A stretch of 47,097 nt of DNA from Streptomyces plumbidurans (lineage in GTDB: Bacteria > Actinomycetota > Actinomycetes > Streptomycetales > Streptomycetaceae). Numbering within the stretch: position 1 is the first letter of the stretch; every line of letters begins with the position of its first letter. Of this stretch, positions 1 through 8,007 are shown piece by piece. The DNA lies in contig NZ_JAFJSY010000049.1 in the NCBI RefSeq assembly GCF_019857225.1, positions 1 to 47,097 on the forward strand. Reading direction: 5' to 3'. A model generated the notes under the pieces. It did not search any database. It was not told the origin of the DNA and saw only the letters and a list, made by a program, of their open reading frames with translations. Both the position numbers and the translations under genes were made by a program.

Positions 1-2
1 AC

Positions 3-110
3 TACGTACAGACGGAACTCGGACTCATCTCCGCAGCCGGCCGGCCCGCCGTCCATTCCATCGGTACGCAGCTGACCGAGGTGGACGCGACACCGATGTC
101 CGCCGTCTGA
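3..110 (+). CDS. C-terminal end of an unidentified gene (partial, 5' end outside the window)
   Basis: One frame is open from the window edge to a TGA at 108-110 and encodes about 35 residues ending in DATPMSAV. Its third codon positions are mostly G or C, as expected for coding DNA here. Frame 1 is stopped at 73-75. The fragment is too short to assign to a family. The next gene lies on the opposite strand, so the two genes converge across about 60 bp in which I see no obvious terminator hairpin. Confidence 0.5.
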   Translation, partial: YVQTELGLISAAGRPAVHSIGTQLTEVDATPMSAV

Positions 111-172
111 GCGGGCTCGCGTCCGCCATGTGAGACATCTGGGGCAGCGGCAGTGACGGCGCGGCGCCCGGG

Positions 173-808
173 TCAGCCCGGTGCCTTCAGCGGCGTGGCT
201 GCCAGGGCCTGGGCGACGTCGTAGAGGTTGTCGGCCATGGCGCGTGCCGTGCTGTGTGCCCAGTCGCGGCCGCGCTCCTCCTCCAGGTAGTCCGGACCCG
301 GCCCGGGGCCGAGGTGCCAGTACGTCCAGGCCTGGCCGGGGATCGTGTAGCCGATGTCCGCCAGCGCCCCGGAGATCTCGCTGATGACGTGGTGGGCGCC
401 GTCCTCGTTGCCGGTGACGACGACGCCGGCCACGCGGTTGTAGGCCACGGGACGGTCCTGGTCATCCGTTTCGGACAGCATCGCGTCCATGCGTTCCAGG
501 ACGCGCTGTGCCACTGAGGAGGGCCGGCCCAGCCAGGTGGGGGAGGCGACGATCAAGATCTCCGCTTCCAGGAGCTGCTCGTGGACACGGGGCCATTCGT
601 CGCCGTCTCCCGCATCGGTCACGACGCCGGGCGCGATGTCGAGGTCGACGGCCCTGACGAACGCCGTCTCCACGGCATGTTCGGCCAGCCGGCTGGCGAC
701 GACCGCGGCCAGTGCCTCGGTGTTGGAGGGCTCGGGCGATTTCTTGAGCGTGCAGTTGACAATGAGCGCTTTCACGTGGGCTCCGATGTCCGGGGAAGCG
801 CCAACCAT
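173..808 (-). CDS. Flavodoxin-like NAD(P)H-dependent FMN reductase family protein
   Basis: The protein is 211 residues and looks like a cytoplasmic flavodoxin-fold oxidoreductase of the FMN_red type. Such proteins bind FMN and pass electrons from NAD(P)H to quinones, azo or nitro compounds. After a short N-terminus, the first beta strand (KALIVNCTL) runs into the phosphate-binding loop KKSPEPSNTEA. A second flavin-contacting segment, ASPTWLGRPSSVAQRVLERM, lies near the middle. The frame stays open upstream to 1027, but that extension lacks family character. I chose the ATG at 808 because it sits about a dozen residues before the first strand; its ribosome site is weak. The substrate is unknown. 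Confidence 0.75.
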   Translation of the reverse strand: MVGASPDIGAHVKALIVNCTLKKSPEPSNTEALAAVVASRLAEHAVETAFVRAVDLDIAPGVVTDAGDGDEWPRVHEQLLEAEILIVASPTWLGRPSSVAQRVLERMDAMLSETDDQDRPVAYNRVAGVVVTGNEDGAHHVISEISGALADIGYTIPGQAWTYWHLGPGPGPDYLEEERGRDWAHSTARAMADNLYDVAQALAATPLKAPG

Positions 809-1243
809 CACGAGTCGGCAGCTGTCCACAAGTACCCCGTGGCAGCGGCCGTAACGACGTGTCGGCTCGTCGTCGAACATCCCGCTGACCAGGGCGGTAG
901 CAGCCAAAGACGTAGCGCGGCTCCCCAGGCACACGGTCAGAACCCGGGGAACCTGGCCGGGCCGACCCCCTAGGGAAACATGGCCAACCCTGCTTGCACT
1001 CCGAGTCCCCCACCCTCGCGCCCCCATGCCCGCGTCCGGACCCTGCCCGTCTACGGCCGGAGCAGGGCCAAAACCGTGGGCGCCGCCCCGGACCGCTCGC
1101 GATCGGCGCCACCTTGCCCTCCAAGGCGCTCAGAGGGAAGCTGTTCAGGCGGTCAGGCGGCGGCCACGCCGGTTCGGCGTTTCCGCCACCGGCGCCCCTC
1201 TCGTACGACGCATGCGTGGGACCGGACCGTAGAGCGAGGCACG
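809..1243. other. Divergent intergenic region of 435 bp
   Basis: This stretch separates the divergent flavodoxin-like and STAS-ANTAR genes, so it should hold both promoters. Open frames extend into it from both genes, but their translations are rich in Arg, Pro and Ala and show no domain. I find no convincing sigma-70 or ECF promoter, no repeat longer than about 10 bp and no hairpin. Confidence 0.5.
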
Positions 1244-2440
1244 ATGACGAGCTCATCCACCGTGTCGGTGCTGTCGACCACCGACCAGGTGATCGTGGGT
1301 TGCCTGTCAGGTGAGCTGGACGGAGACTCCTGCGGCCGTCTCGCGCAGGAGCTGAAGCCGCACCTGGACCAGGCCGTCCAACGCGGTCGGCGGCTGGTGC
1401 TCGATCTGAGCGGCGTCGAGAGGCTCAGTTCCGCGGCGTGTCGCACCCTCCAACAGGTCACCGGCCATCTCGCCCAGGAGCCGGTACCGGTGGTCGCGGC
1501 GACGCCCGCGGTGCGCCGAGCGCTCGACGAGGCGCAACTTGCGGGGATCCGGACGCACGACACCCTCGCCGACGCACTGGCCAGCTTGCCCGCGTCCGAT
1601 ACGACCCCGGACGAGGGCCTGCGGGGCGAGGTGTTCGGTCTGCGGTCCAAGGCACGCACCAGCGGCCTGATCGGCACGGCGCAGGGCATGCTCATGGCAC
1701 GCTACGACCTGCGTACGCCCGCTGCCGCGTTCGCGCTGCTCCGCGAGGGTTCCCAGCACCTCAACGTGCCGCTGCGCGTGCTGTCCTCCGCGGTGGTCAC
1801 GGCCCCACCGCCCACGACGGCCGCGGTGTGGTTTCCAGGACGCGGTACGCATCCCGCGCCGCCCATGACCGCGTTCCTGCATGCGTCCGACGGTGACGTC
1901 ACGGACCGTAGGCAGGTCCTTGCCGCTGTCCTGGCCGAGGCGCTCGCGTTGTCTGACGCGGAGGCCGCCGAAGTACACCTCACCGATCCGGCGCAGGACG
2001 ATGCGCTCTTCCTCGAGAAGCACCACGGCCTGAGCGCCGCGTACTGGGACCACATAGCCCTGGTCACGGAGCCGCCCGTCGTGTGCGCCCGAGCTCAGCT
2101 ACGGCGCGAACCCGTCACCGTCCCCGACATCGCCGAGGACCTCGAACTCGGCGCCCACCCCGCCGGACAGGCCCTCCTGAGCGCGGGAAGCCATGCAGTC
2201 CACAGCCAACCGATGATCACAGCCGACGGACACTGCAACGGCACCCTGACCCTGCACTGGACCGAGCCGGGTTCCTGGCTGACGAGCGAGCAGCAGAAGG
2301 CGCTGAGTGTCTTGGCGGACGAGGTCGCGGCCTGGCGCTCCTGGTATCGGCGGACCGTACTCCTGGACGCGCTGGAATACCTCCATCAGCACCACGAGTC
2401 CCTTTCCCAGCAGCACCAGTCCCACTCCCGGCACGGTTAG
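1244..2440 (+). CDS. STAS-ANTAR-GAF multidomain regulator
   Basis: The protein is 398 residues with three parts. Residues 1-105 resemble an anti-sigma-factor antagonist STAS domain, with LVLDLSGVERLSSAACRTL around the usual phospho-Ser loop. Residues about 125-185 match an ANTAR RNA-binding domain (SGLIGTAQGMLMARYDL, then AFALLREGSQHLN). Residues about 210-370 look like a GAF sensor. ANTAR domains bind paired hairpins in nascent RNA and prevent termination; STAS domains take part in partner-switching control of sigma factors. I picked the ATG at 1244 because GCGAGG lies 4-9 nt upstream and it begins just before the first STAS strand. The ligand and RNA targets are unknown. In ANTAR proteins I know of, the ANTAR domain is usually C-terminal, so a central position is unusual. 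Confidence 0.8.
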   Translation: MTSSSTVSVLSTTDQVIVGCLSGELDGDSCGRLAQELKPHLDQAVQRGRRLVLDLSGVERLSSAACRTLQQVTGHLAQEPVPVVAATPAVRRALDEAQLAGIRTHDTLADALASLPASDTTPDEGLRGEVFGLRSKARTSGLIGTAQGMLMARYDLRTPAAAFALLREGSQHLNVPLRVLSSAVVTAPPPTTAAVWFPGRGTHPAPPMTAFLHASDGDVTDRRQVLAAVLAEALALSDAEAAEVHLTDPAQDDALFLEKHHGLSAAYWDHIALVTEPPVVCARAQLRREPVTVPDIAEDLELGAHPAGQALLSAGSHAVHSQPMITADGHCNGTLTLHWTEPGSWLTSEQQKALSVLADEVAAWRSWYRRTVLLDALEYLHQHHESLSQQHQSHSRHG

Positions 2441-2554
2441 TGCCCTCTCCCGGCATCACTCGTCCCTCCAGCCGCACCACCAGCCGTACAAACCCGGCGT
2501 AAGGGCGGAAATCCGCGAAACTGGGACTGGTGACGTTGAGCCTGGAGGGACGCG

Positions 2555-3472
2555 GTGGACCTGGACACTGTCGCGGACGAGCTGTACGGACTGCGGCCGG
2601 AGGACTTCACCCCCGCTCGTGACGCGCGGGTGGCCGAGGCCCGGGCGGCGGGCGATCGTACGCTGGCCGGGAAGATCGGCAAGCTGCGCAAGCCAAGTCT
2701 GTCGGCATGGGCGAGCAACCTGCTGGTCCGTGAGCAGCCCGAGGAGACCGCGTCGGTGCTGCGGCTCGGTGAGGGGCTGCGGCAGGCGCACCGTGATCTG
2801 GACGGGGCGCAGTTGCGCGAGCTCAGCCGGCAGCAGCACGTCGTGATCAACGAGCTGTCCAGACAGGCTCGCAGGTTGGCGGACCGGGCCGGGCATCCGA
2901 TCAGCGACACCGCCCAGCACGAGGTGGAAACCATCCTGCACGCCGTCCTCGCCGACACCGGCGCCGCCGAGGAGTGGGCCACCGGGCGCCTCGTGAAGGC
3001 CTTCGACTCGGTCGCGGGGTTCCCGACGGCCGCCGAAGGGGCGCGTCCCCGGCCCGCCCGGACCACACCACGGAAAGAGAAGGCCCCACCCGCGAAACGC
3101 GAGGCGGCCACAACCAAAGCCGACCAGGAACACCACCGCCGACTCGAACAGGCCCGGCAGAAGGCCGAGGACGCCGAGCGCGAGCTGAAGGCGCGCCAGG
3201 ACGAGGCCGCGCAGGCCGACCAGCAGGCGGCCGACGCACAGACCCAGGCGGCCACACTCCAGCAGCGCGTCACCGAGCTGACCGAGGAACTGAGGCGTCT
3301 GGAGAAGGAGCAGCAGCAAGCCGAAACTGCCGTACGCAAGGCCCGCGATCGGGCCGGATCCGCCGACCGCGCGGTGCGTGCGGCCCAACGGCGCTTCGAG
3401 ACCGCCACCGAGCGGCTCACCCGCCTCACGGGCGAGAGCCGCCGTACAGGTACGAGGAGCAGAACCCCCTGA
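2555..3472 (+). CDS. Hypothetical protein with C-terminal coiled coil
   Basis: The 305-residue protein starts with GTG, with a good ribosome site (GGAGGGA) just upstream. Residues 1-150 are a helical, conserved-looking globular part (KPSLSAWASNLLVREQPEE) of a type common in Streptomyces genomes without known function. Residues about 170-300 are almost all Ala, Glu, Gln, Arg and Lys in heptad-like order, a long coiled coil. There is no signal peptide or membrane segment, so the protein is probably cytoplasmic and may scaffold or dimerise. A short palindrome, GCGGA-AA-TCCGC, lies at 2505-2516 in the promoter region. I cannot name a function. Confidence 0.7.
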   Translation: MDLDTVADELYGLRPEDFTPARDARVAEARAAGDRTLAGKIGKLRKPSLSAWASNLLVREQPEETASVLRLGEGLRQAHRDLDGAQLRELSRQQHVVINELSRQARRLADRAGHPISDTAQHEVETILHAVLADTGAAEEWATGRLVKAFDSVAGFPTAAEGARPRPARTTPRKEKAPPAKREAATTKADQEHHRRLEQARQKAEDAERELKARQDEAAQADQQAADAQTQAATLQQRVTELTEELRRLEKEQQQAETAVRKARDRAGSADRAVRAAQRRFETATERLTRLTGESRRTGTRSRTP

Positions 3473-3616
3473 CGTGCCCCTGCTTGCGCAGAGCCCGCCC
3501 TCGTCGGCCGATCGGGTGCGGGGTGCCTGCGGCAGGAGTGTTTCGCGGTCGTGGGGTACTCGCCGCGTGCTGTCCCGGCTAGGGATACCTGCAGTGCGTG
3601 GCGGAAGGAGCGGCTG

Positions 3617-3670
3617 ATGCGGGTGCGGTGCGAGGCCGATGACGGCGGTCACGTCGTGGGTACGCGGTGA
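3617..3670 (+). CDS. Possible 17-residue leader peptide upstream of qcrB
   Basis: An ATG at 3617 has a strong ribosome site (GGAAGGAG, six bases upstream) and opens a 17-codon frame beginning MRVRCEADD. Its TGA overlaps the GTG start of qcrB in the four bases GTGA at 3667-3670. The qcrB GTG has no good ribosome site of its own, and its frame is closed upstream at 3640. The simplest reading is translational coupling by termination and re-initiation. The alternative is that the arrangement is fortuitous. Confidence 0.35.
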   Translation: MRVRCEADDGGHVVGTR

Positions 3671-5205
3671 CGGCGCCCGGGCCGGGCGGCCGGCCACGCA
3701 GGGGTGAGCGGCTGGCGGACGCGGTGGACGCGCGGCTGCCCGTGCACGACGGGGGCGGTCAGCTGCTGCGCAAGGCGTTTCCCGACCACTGGTCGTTCCT
3801 GCTCGGTGAGTTGGCCCTCTACAGCCTGGTCCTTCTGGTGCTGACCGGGGTGTGGCTGACCCTGTTCTTCCACCCCGAGATGCGAGAGGTCGTCTACGAC
3901 GGACGCTATGTGCCCCTGCGTGGCGTGCGTATGTCGGAGGCCTTCGACTCGACGCTCCACATCAGCTTCGACATCCGCGGGGGCCTGCTCGTCCGGCAGA
4001 TGCACCACTGGGCGGCCCTCGTCTTCATCGCCGCGATCGGTCTGCACCTGCTACGAGTCTTCTTCACCGGCGCCTTCCGCCGTCCCCGTGAGGTCAACTG
4101 GGTCATCGGCCTCACGCTGTTCGTGCTCGCGCTGGCCGAGGGCTTCGCGGGCTACTCGCTCCCCGACGACCTGCTGTCCGGTACCGGGCTGCGCATCGCG
4201 CAGGGCATCATGCTGTCGATCCCGGTCGTGGGCACGTACGTGAGCATGTTCGTCTTCGGGTCGCAGTTCCCCGGCCACGACATCGTCCCCCGGCTGTACG
4301 GCATGCACATCCTGCTGCTGCCCGGCGCGCTGATCGGCCTGCTCACCGCGCACCTGATTCTCGTGTTCTACCTGAAGCACACCCACTGGCGGGGTCCGGG
4401 CAGGACGAACCGGAAAGCTGTCGGCAAGCCGATGTTCCCGCAGTTCGCGGCCTCCTCCGGCGGCCTGTTCTTCATGGTCCTCGGCGTGCTCGCGCTCCTG
4501 TCCGGCATCGCCCAGATCAATCCGGTGTGGGTGTACGGCCCCTACCGCCCGGACCAGGCGTCGACGGGATCCCAGCCCGACTGGTACGTGGGCTTCCTCG
4601 AGGGAGCCCTCCGGCTCGTGCCGCCGTGGGAGACGAGCTTCGCCGGGCACACGCTCATGTGGAACGTGCTGCTTCCGGCGGTCGTCCTGCCCGCGCTGCT
4701 CTTCCTGGTCCTGTACCTGTACCCGTTCGTGGAGCAGCGGTTGACCGGCGAAGGGCGCCAGGAGCAGCACCTGTGCGACCGGCCCCGGGAGCGTCCCGTG
4801 CGCACCGGTCTCGGCGTCGCCGGAATCACCTTCTTCGGGGTGCTGCTGCTGGCCGGCGGCAACGACGTGATGGCGCAGACGTTCCGCATCTCGCTCAACG
4901 CGCTGACCTGGGTGCTGCGGATCTCCCTCGTCGTCGCCCCCGTCCTCGCCTTCGTGATCACTCGCCAGCTCTGCCGCGCCCTGCTGGAGGCGGAGCAGAA
5001 ACAGCTGGTCGAGGGAGAGGAGACCGGCGAGGTACGGCAGAGCGTCCAGGGCGGCTACGAGAGCGGACACCGTCCCGTCGACACCTTCCGGCCCGGCGCG
5101 CCGCGGACCCCGATCGAACCCGACGACGAGAGCGTCAGTCCTGACGGCGGGCGTACTGGAACACCATCCCCACGACCCCCCGCGCCAGCACACCGAAACC
5201 GATGA
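3667..5205 (+). CDS. qcrB: Cytochrome bc1 complex cytochrome b subunit (stand-alone QcrB paralogue)
   Basis: This 512-residue membrane protein is the diheme cytochrome b that oxidises menaquinol in the actinobacterial bc1-aa3 supercomplex. Heme-ligand histidines are in place: H113 and H127 in one helix, H214 and H229 in another. The quinol-site motif appears as PDWY near residue 304, the actinobacterial form of PEWY. About eight or nine hydrophobic helices and a long charged C-terminus are visible. Canonical actinobacterial loci read qcrC-qcrA-qcrB; here neither the Rieske protein nor the diheme cytochrome c is nearby. The gene instead converges on ctaD-ctaF, with the last 71 bp antisense to the end of ctaF. 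The GTG start is the only start codon after an in-frame stop and may be translated by coupling to a short upstream frame. Confidence 0.92.
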   Translation: MTAPGPGGRPRRGERLADAVDARLPVHDGGGQLLRKAFPDHWSFLLGELALYSLVLLVLTGVWLTLFFHPEMREVVYDGRYVPLRGVRMSEAFDSTLHISFDIRGGLLVRQMHHWAALVFIAAIGLHLLRVFFTGAFRRPREVNWVIGLTLFVLALAEGFAGYSLPDDLLSGTGLRIAQGIMLSIPVVGTYVSMFVFGSQFPGHDIVPRLYGMHILLLPGALIGLLTAHLILVFYLKHTHWRGPGRTNRKAVGKPMFPQFAASSGGLFFMVLGVLALLSGIAQINPVWVYGPYRPDQASTGSQPDWYVGFLEGALRLVPPWETSFAGHTLMWNVLLPAVVLPALLFLVLYLYPFVEQRLTGEGRQEQHLCDRPRERPVRTGLGVAGITFFGVLLLAGGNDVMAQTFRISLNALTWVLRISLVVAPVLAFVITRQLCRALLEAEQKQLVEGEETGEVRQSVQGGYESGHRPVDTFRPGAPRTPIEPDDESVSPDGGRTGTPSPRPPAPAHRNR

Positions 5206-5524
5206 GGAAGAGCCACAGGCCGTAGATCACCCCCGTCGCCGTGATCGCGAAGCCGAGAGCCGTGATGATCGGCCAGGGGCTCTTCGGGGGAAAGAACTCC
5301 ACCGGCCCGCTCGCGTCGGCGACGTCCGCATCGCGCCGGTCCTGCGGACGTTGACCGTGTCGCCGGTAGTGCACGGCACAGAAGAAGGAGACCACGGCCG
5401 CCATCAGGAAGGCGACGATCAGGGCCGCCGTCCCGGCGGGATCACCGGACCACCAGCCGTACAGGGCGGCAGAGAACGCGAAGAACGCTGCCACGCCGCC
5501 GAAGAGAAGCGCCTCGACCTTCAT
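5135..5524 (-). CDS. ctaF: Cytochrome c oxidase subunit IV (CtaF)
   Basis: The 129-residue protein has the actinobacterial subunit IV plan: two N-terminal membrane helices (MKVEALLFGGVAAFFAF and a following one), a charged loop, then two more helices near the end. It is an accessory subunit of the aa3 oxidase with no known redox centre. Its ATG overlaps the ctaD TGA as ATGA at 5521-5524, so the two are translationally coupled and co-transcribed. The 3' end overlaps the convergent qcrB by 71 bp. Subunit II (CtaC) and III (CtaE) genes are absent from the window. Confidence 0.88.
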   Translation of the reverse strand: MKVEALLFGGVAAFFAFSAALYGWWSGDPAGTAALIVAFLMAAVVSFFCAVHYRRHGQRPQDRRDADVADASGPVEFFPPKSPWPIITALGFAITATGVIYGLWLFLIGFGVLARGVVGMVFQYARRQD

Positions 5525-7194
5525 CGCAGTCCTTCCTCCCTGGCCTGCTGGACGATCGCGGGATGGTGGAGGTCGAACGCGGGCGACTCGGACCGTACGC
5601 GGGGCAGCGCCACGAAGTTGTGGCGCGGCGGGGGACAGGACGTCGCCCACTCCAGGGCCCGCCCGTACCCCCAGGGATCGTCCTCGGTCACCCGGCGCCC
5701 GTACCGGGCGGTGCGCCAGACGTTGTACAGGAATGGCAGAGTGGACAGGCCCAGCAGGAAAGCGCCCGTGGAGGAGAGGGTGTTGAGGAGCGTGAACCCG
5801 TCGGACGGCAGGTAGTCGGCGTAGCGGCGGGGCATGCCCTCCTCGCCGAGCCAGTGCTGCACGAGGAAGGTCAGCTGGAAGGAGGGGAACAGCAGCCAGA
5901 AGTGCAGCTTGCCGAGGCGCTCGTCGAGCATCTTCCCGGTGAACTTGGGCCACCAGAAGTAGAACCCGGCGAACATGGCGAAGACCACCGTGCCGAACAG
6001 CACGTAGTGCAGATGGGCCACGATGAAGTACGAGTCGGTGAGGTGGAAGTCGAGCGGCGGGGAGGCGATCAGAACCCCGCTGAGGCCTCCGAGCAGGAAG
6101 GACATCAGGAAGCCGAGCGACCACAGCATCGGCGTCTCGAAGGACAGCGACCCCTTGATCATGGTGCCGATCCAGGCGAAGAACTTGATGCCGGTGGGCA
6201 CCGCGATCAGGAACGACATCACCGAGAAGAACGGCAGCAGCACCGCGCCGGTGGCGAACATGTGGTGCGCCCACACCACGGCGGACAGCATGGTGATCGC
6301 GACGGTCGCACCGATCAACGGCAGATACCCGAACAGCGGCTTGCGCGAGAACACGGGCAGGATCTCCGAGATGATCCCGAAGAACGGCAGCGCGACGATG
6401 TAGACCTCAGGATGGCCGAAGAACCAGAACAGGTGCTGCCACAGAATGGCGCCCCCGTTCGCCGCGTCGAAGACGTGCGCACCGAACTTGCGGTCCGTCT
6501 CCAGGGCGAGCAGCGCGGCCGTGAGCACCGGGAAAGCGGGCAGCACCAGGATGGAAGTGAACAGCACGTTCCACGTGAAGATCGGCATCCGGAACATGGT
6601 CATCCCGGGGGCACGCAGGCACAGAATGGTCGTGATGAAGTTGACCGCGCCGAGCGTCGTCGACACACCGGTCACCACCAAGCCCATCACCCACAGATCG
6701 CCGCCCGCGCCCGGGGAGTGATAGGCGCTGTTCAGCGGCGCGTAGGCGAACCAGCCGAACGCCGCGGCGCCGCCCGGCACGAGAAAGCCCGAGACGACCA
6801 TCAGGCCGCCGAAGAGATACATCCAGTACGACAGGGCGTTGAGCCGGGGGAACGCCACGTCCGGGGCACCGATCTGCAGCGGCATCAAGGCGTTCGTGAA
6901 ACCCGCGAACATCGGGGTCGCGAAGAGCAGCATCATGATGGTGCCGTGGATCGTGAAGAGCTGGTTGTAGATGTGCTCGTTCATGAACTGCAGCCCCGGC
7001 CGGGCCAGTTCCGCCCGCATCGCCATGGCCAGCAGGCCCGCGAAAAGGAAGAAGCAGAAGGCCGTGACCATGTACAGGCGGCCGATCACCTTGTGATCAG
7101 TGGTGGTGGCCCAGTGCAGCAGGGTCCGCCCGAGCGACGGTGCCGGGGTGGTTCGGAGCTGATACTCGTCGACGCGTACTGACGGTTCGGTCAT
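5521..7194 (-). CDS. ctaD: Cytochrome c oxidase subunit I (aa3 type)
   Basis: This 557-residue, roughly 12-helix protein is the catalytic heme-copper subunit that reduces O2 and pumps protons. Visible signatures are GHPEVYIVALPFFGIISE (CuB histidine, the cross-linked Tyr and the D-channel Glu), WAHHMFATG with the paired CuB histidines, and HLHYVLFGTVVF near the heme a/a3 ligands. The ATG at 7194 follows an excellent GGAGGAGG site. The frame is open upstream to 7644, but that extension has no oxidase similarity. The gene pairs with ctaF and converges on a lone qcrB, which suggests a second, partial oxidase module that may borrow other subunits from the main locus. Confidence 0.95.
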   Translation of the reverse strand: MTEPSVRVDEYQLRTTPAPSLGRTLLHWATTTDHKVIGRLYMVTAFCFFLFAGLLAMAMRAELARPGLQFMNEHIYNQLFTIHGTIMMLLFATPMFAGFTNALMPLQIGAPDVAFPRLNALSYWMYLFGGLMVVSGFLVPGGAAAFGWFAYAPLNSAYHSPGAGGDLWVMGLVVTGVSTTLGAVNFITTILCLRAPGMTMFRMPIFTWNVLFTSILVLPAFPVLTAALLALETDRKFGAHVFDAANGGAILWQHLFWFFGHPEVYIVALPFFGIISEILPVFSRKPLFGYLPLIGATVAITMLSAVVWAHHMFATGAVLLPFFSVMSFLIAVPTGIKFFAWIGTMIKGSLSFETPMLWSLGFLMSFLLGGLSGVLIASPPLDFHLTDSYFIVAHLHYVLFGTVVFAMFAGFYFWWPKFTGKMLDERLGKLHFWLLFPSFQLTFLVQHWLGEEGMPRRYADYLPSDGFTLLNTLSSTGAFLLGLSTLPFLYNVWRTARYGRRVTEDDPWGYGRALEWATSCPPPRHNFVALPRVRSESPAFDLHHPAIVQQAREEGLR

Positions 7195-7480
7195 CGTCCT
7201 CCTCCACAGGCCCGCCTCCGGTCGGCAGCACGCGAAGCGCCGTGCTGAAGCGCAGGAAGCGTGTCGCGAGTGCCCCGGCCCCCGGGACGGAAACCACCGG
7301 TCGCGACCTCCGGAGCGCCACGGCGACGGTACTGCGGATATGGGTGGAAATCGGTCACGCCACACCCTGCGTCCGCCGCCGGACGCGCACGGACGCGCGG
7401 TGACGAGCACGGACGCGCCACGCGCGCGGAACCCGTGCGGCCGTAGGAGCATCCGACCGCCGACGGGGTACTCGGAGCAC

Positions 7481-7846
7481 ATGACCATGCTCCAGAACGA
7501 AATGGCCGCGACGAACGCGGGCGGTGTGATCGCCATCCTCGTCGTCGGACTCGTCCTGGTGGGCTTGCTCATCTGGGCCATCAGGTTCGGTGTGAAGGCA
7601 CGGCGCCGCGAGCCGGGACCTCCGCGGCATGGTGAGCACCCCACGCTGCCGTCGAGCGGACCTGCTCACGAGACCCAGCAGGTGCGGGAGCCGAACGAGG
7701 TGCCCCGGGCGGCCGACGACAGCGAGCGCCTCACTCCGCACGACCTCGGCGCCTCCGGCAGCAGGCGAAGCCAGGACCAACGACGTCCGCGTTGGTCCCG
7801 CGGCAAGAGCGGTGGCTTCGGCAGCGGCGGTCCGGGCAACGGGTAG
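7481..7846 (+). CDS. DUF6479-like small membrane protein
   Basis: The 121-residue protein has a short N-terminus, one strong membrane helix (VIAILVVGLVLVGLLIW, about residues 16-36), a basic stop-transfer segment (KARRREP) and a hydrophilic tail ending in Gly/Ser-rich sequence. This is the plan of the Streptomyces DUF6479 family, of unknown function. I chose the ATG at 7481; a second ATG at 7487 is better spaced from the CGGAG upstream and could be used instead. The gene is divergent from ctaD, with 286 bp between them that must hold both promoters. It may be a stress or envelope protein, but no role can be read from it. Confidence 0.7.
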   Translation: MTMLQNEMAATNAGGVIAILVVGLVLVGLLIWAIRFGVKARRREPGPPRHGEHPTLPSSGPAHETQQVREPNEVPRAADDSERLTPHDLGASGSRRSQDQRRPRWSRGKSGGFGSGGPGNG

Positions 7847-7890
7847 GGCGGTCGAGGCGGCGGACCCCCGGAGCCTGCGCCGGGCCGACC

Positions 7891-7918
7891 GGGGCACCGG
7901 CCACCCGACCGGTGCCCC
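7891..7918. terminator. Bidirectional hairpin terminator
   Basis: A perfect 10-bp stem (GGGGCACCGG at 7891-7900 with CCGGTGCCCC at 7909-7918) closes an 8-nt loop. It lies between the convergent DUF6479 and phosphoesterase genes and has no T-tract, as is usual in streptomycetes. Confidence 0.7.
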
Positions 7919-7968
7919 GACGCCGCAGCTTTCGCGCTCGCGGCCCTGCACGCCGCGACTGCCGAGCC

Positions 7969-8007
7969 GTACTACCGGGACGTACTACCGGGCCGCACTA
8001 CCGGGCC
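7969..8007. repeat. Three tandem 13-bp repeats at the 3' end of the phosphoesterase gene
   Basis: The units GTACTACCGGGAC, GTACTACCGGGCC and GCACTACCGGGCC follow one another without gaps. Read on the minus strand each unit contains TAG. Because 13 is not a multiple of three, the three TAGs fall in all three reading frames. The first one reached is the phosphoesterase stop codon. Confidence 0.9.

Noticed and set aside
5563..7182. A 539-codon plus-strand frame opposite ctaD
   Set aside because: It is the antisense shadow of the oxidase gene; its translation is low-complexity (Gln, Glu, His, Arg, Gly) and has no domain.
7440..7480. A sigma-B-like promoter (GGGGTAC) before the DUF6479 gene
   Set aside because: The -35 candidate (GCAT) is 13 nt away, outside the usual 14-16 nt, and the match is too short to support.
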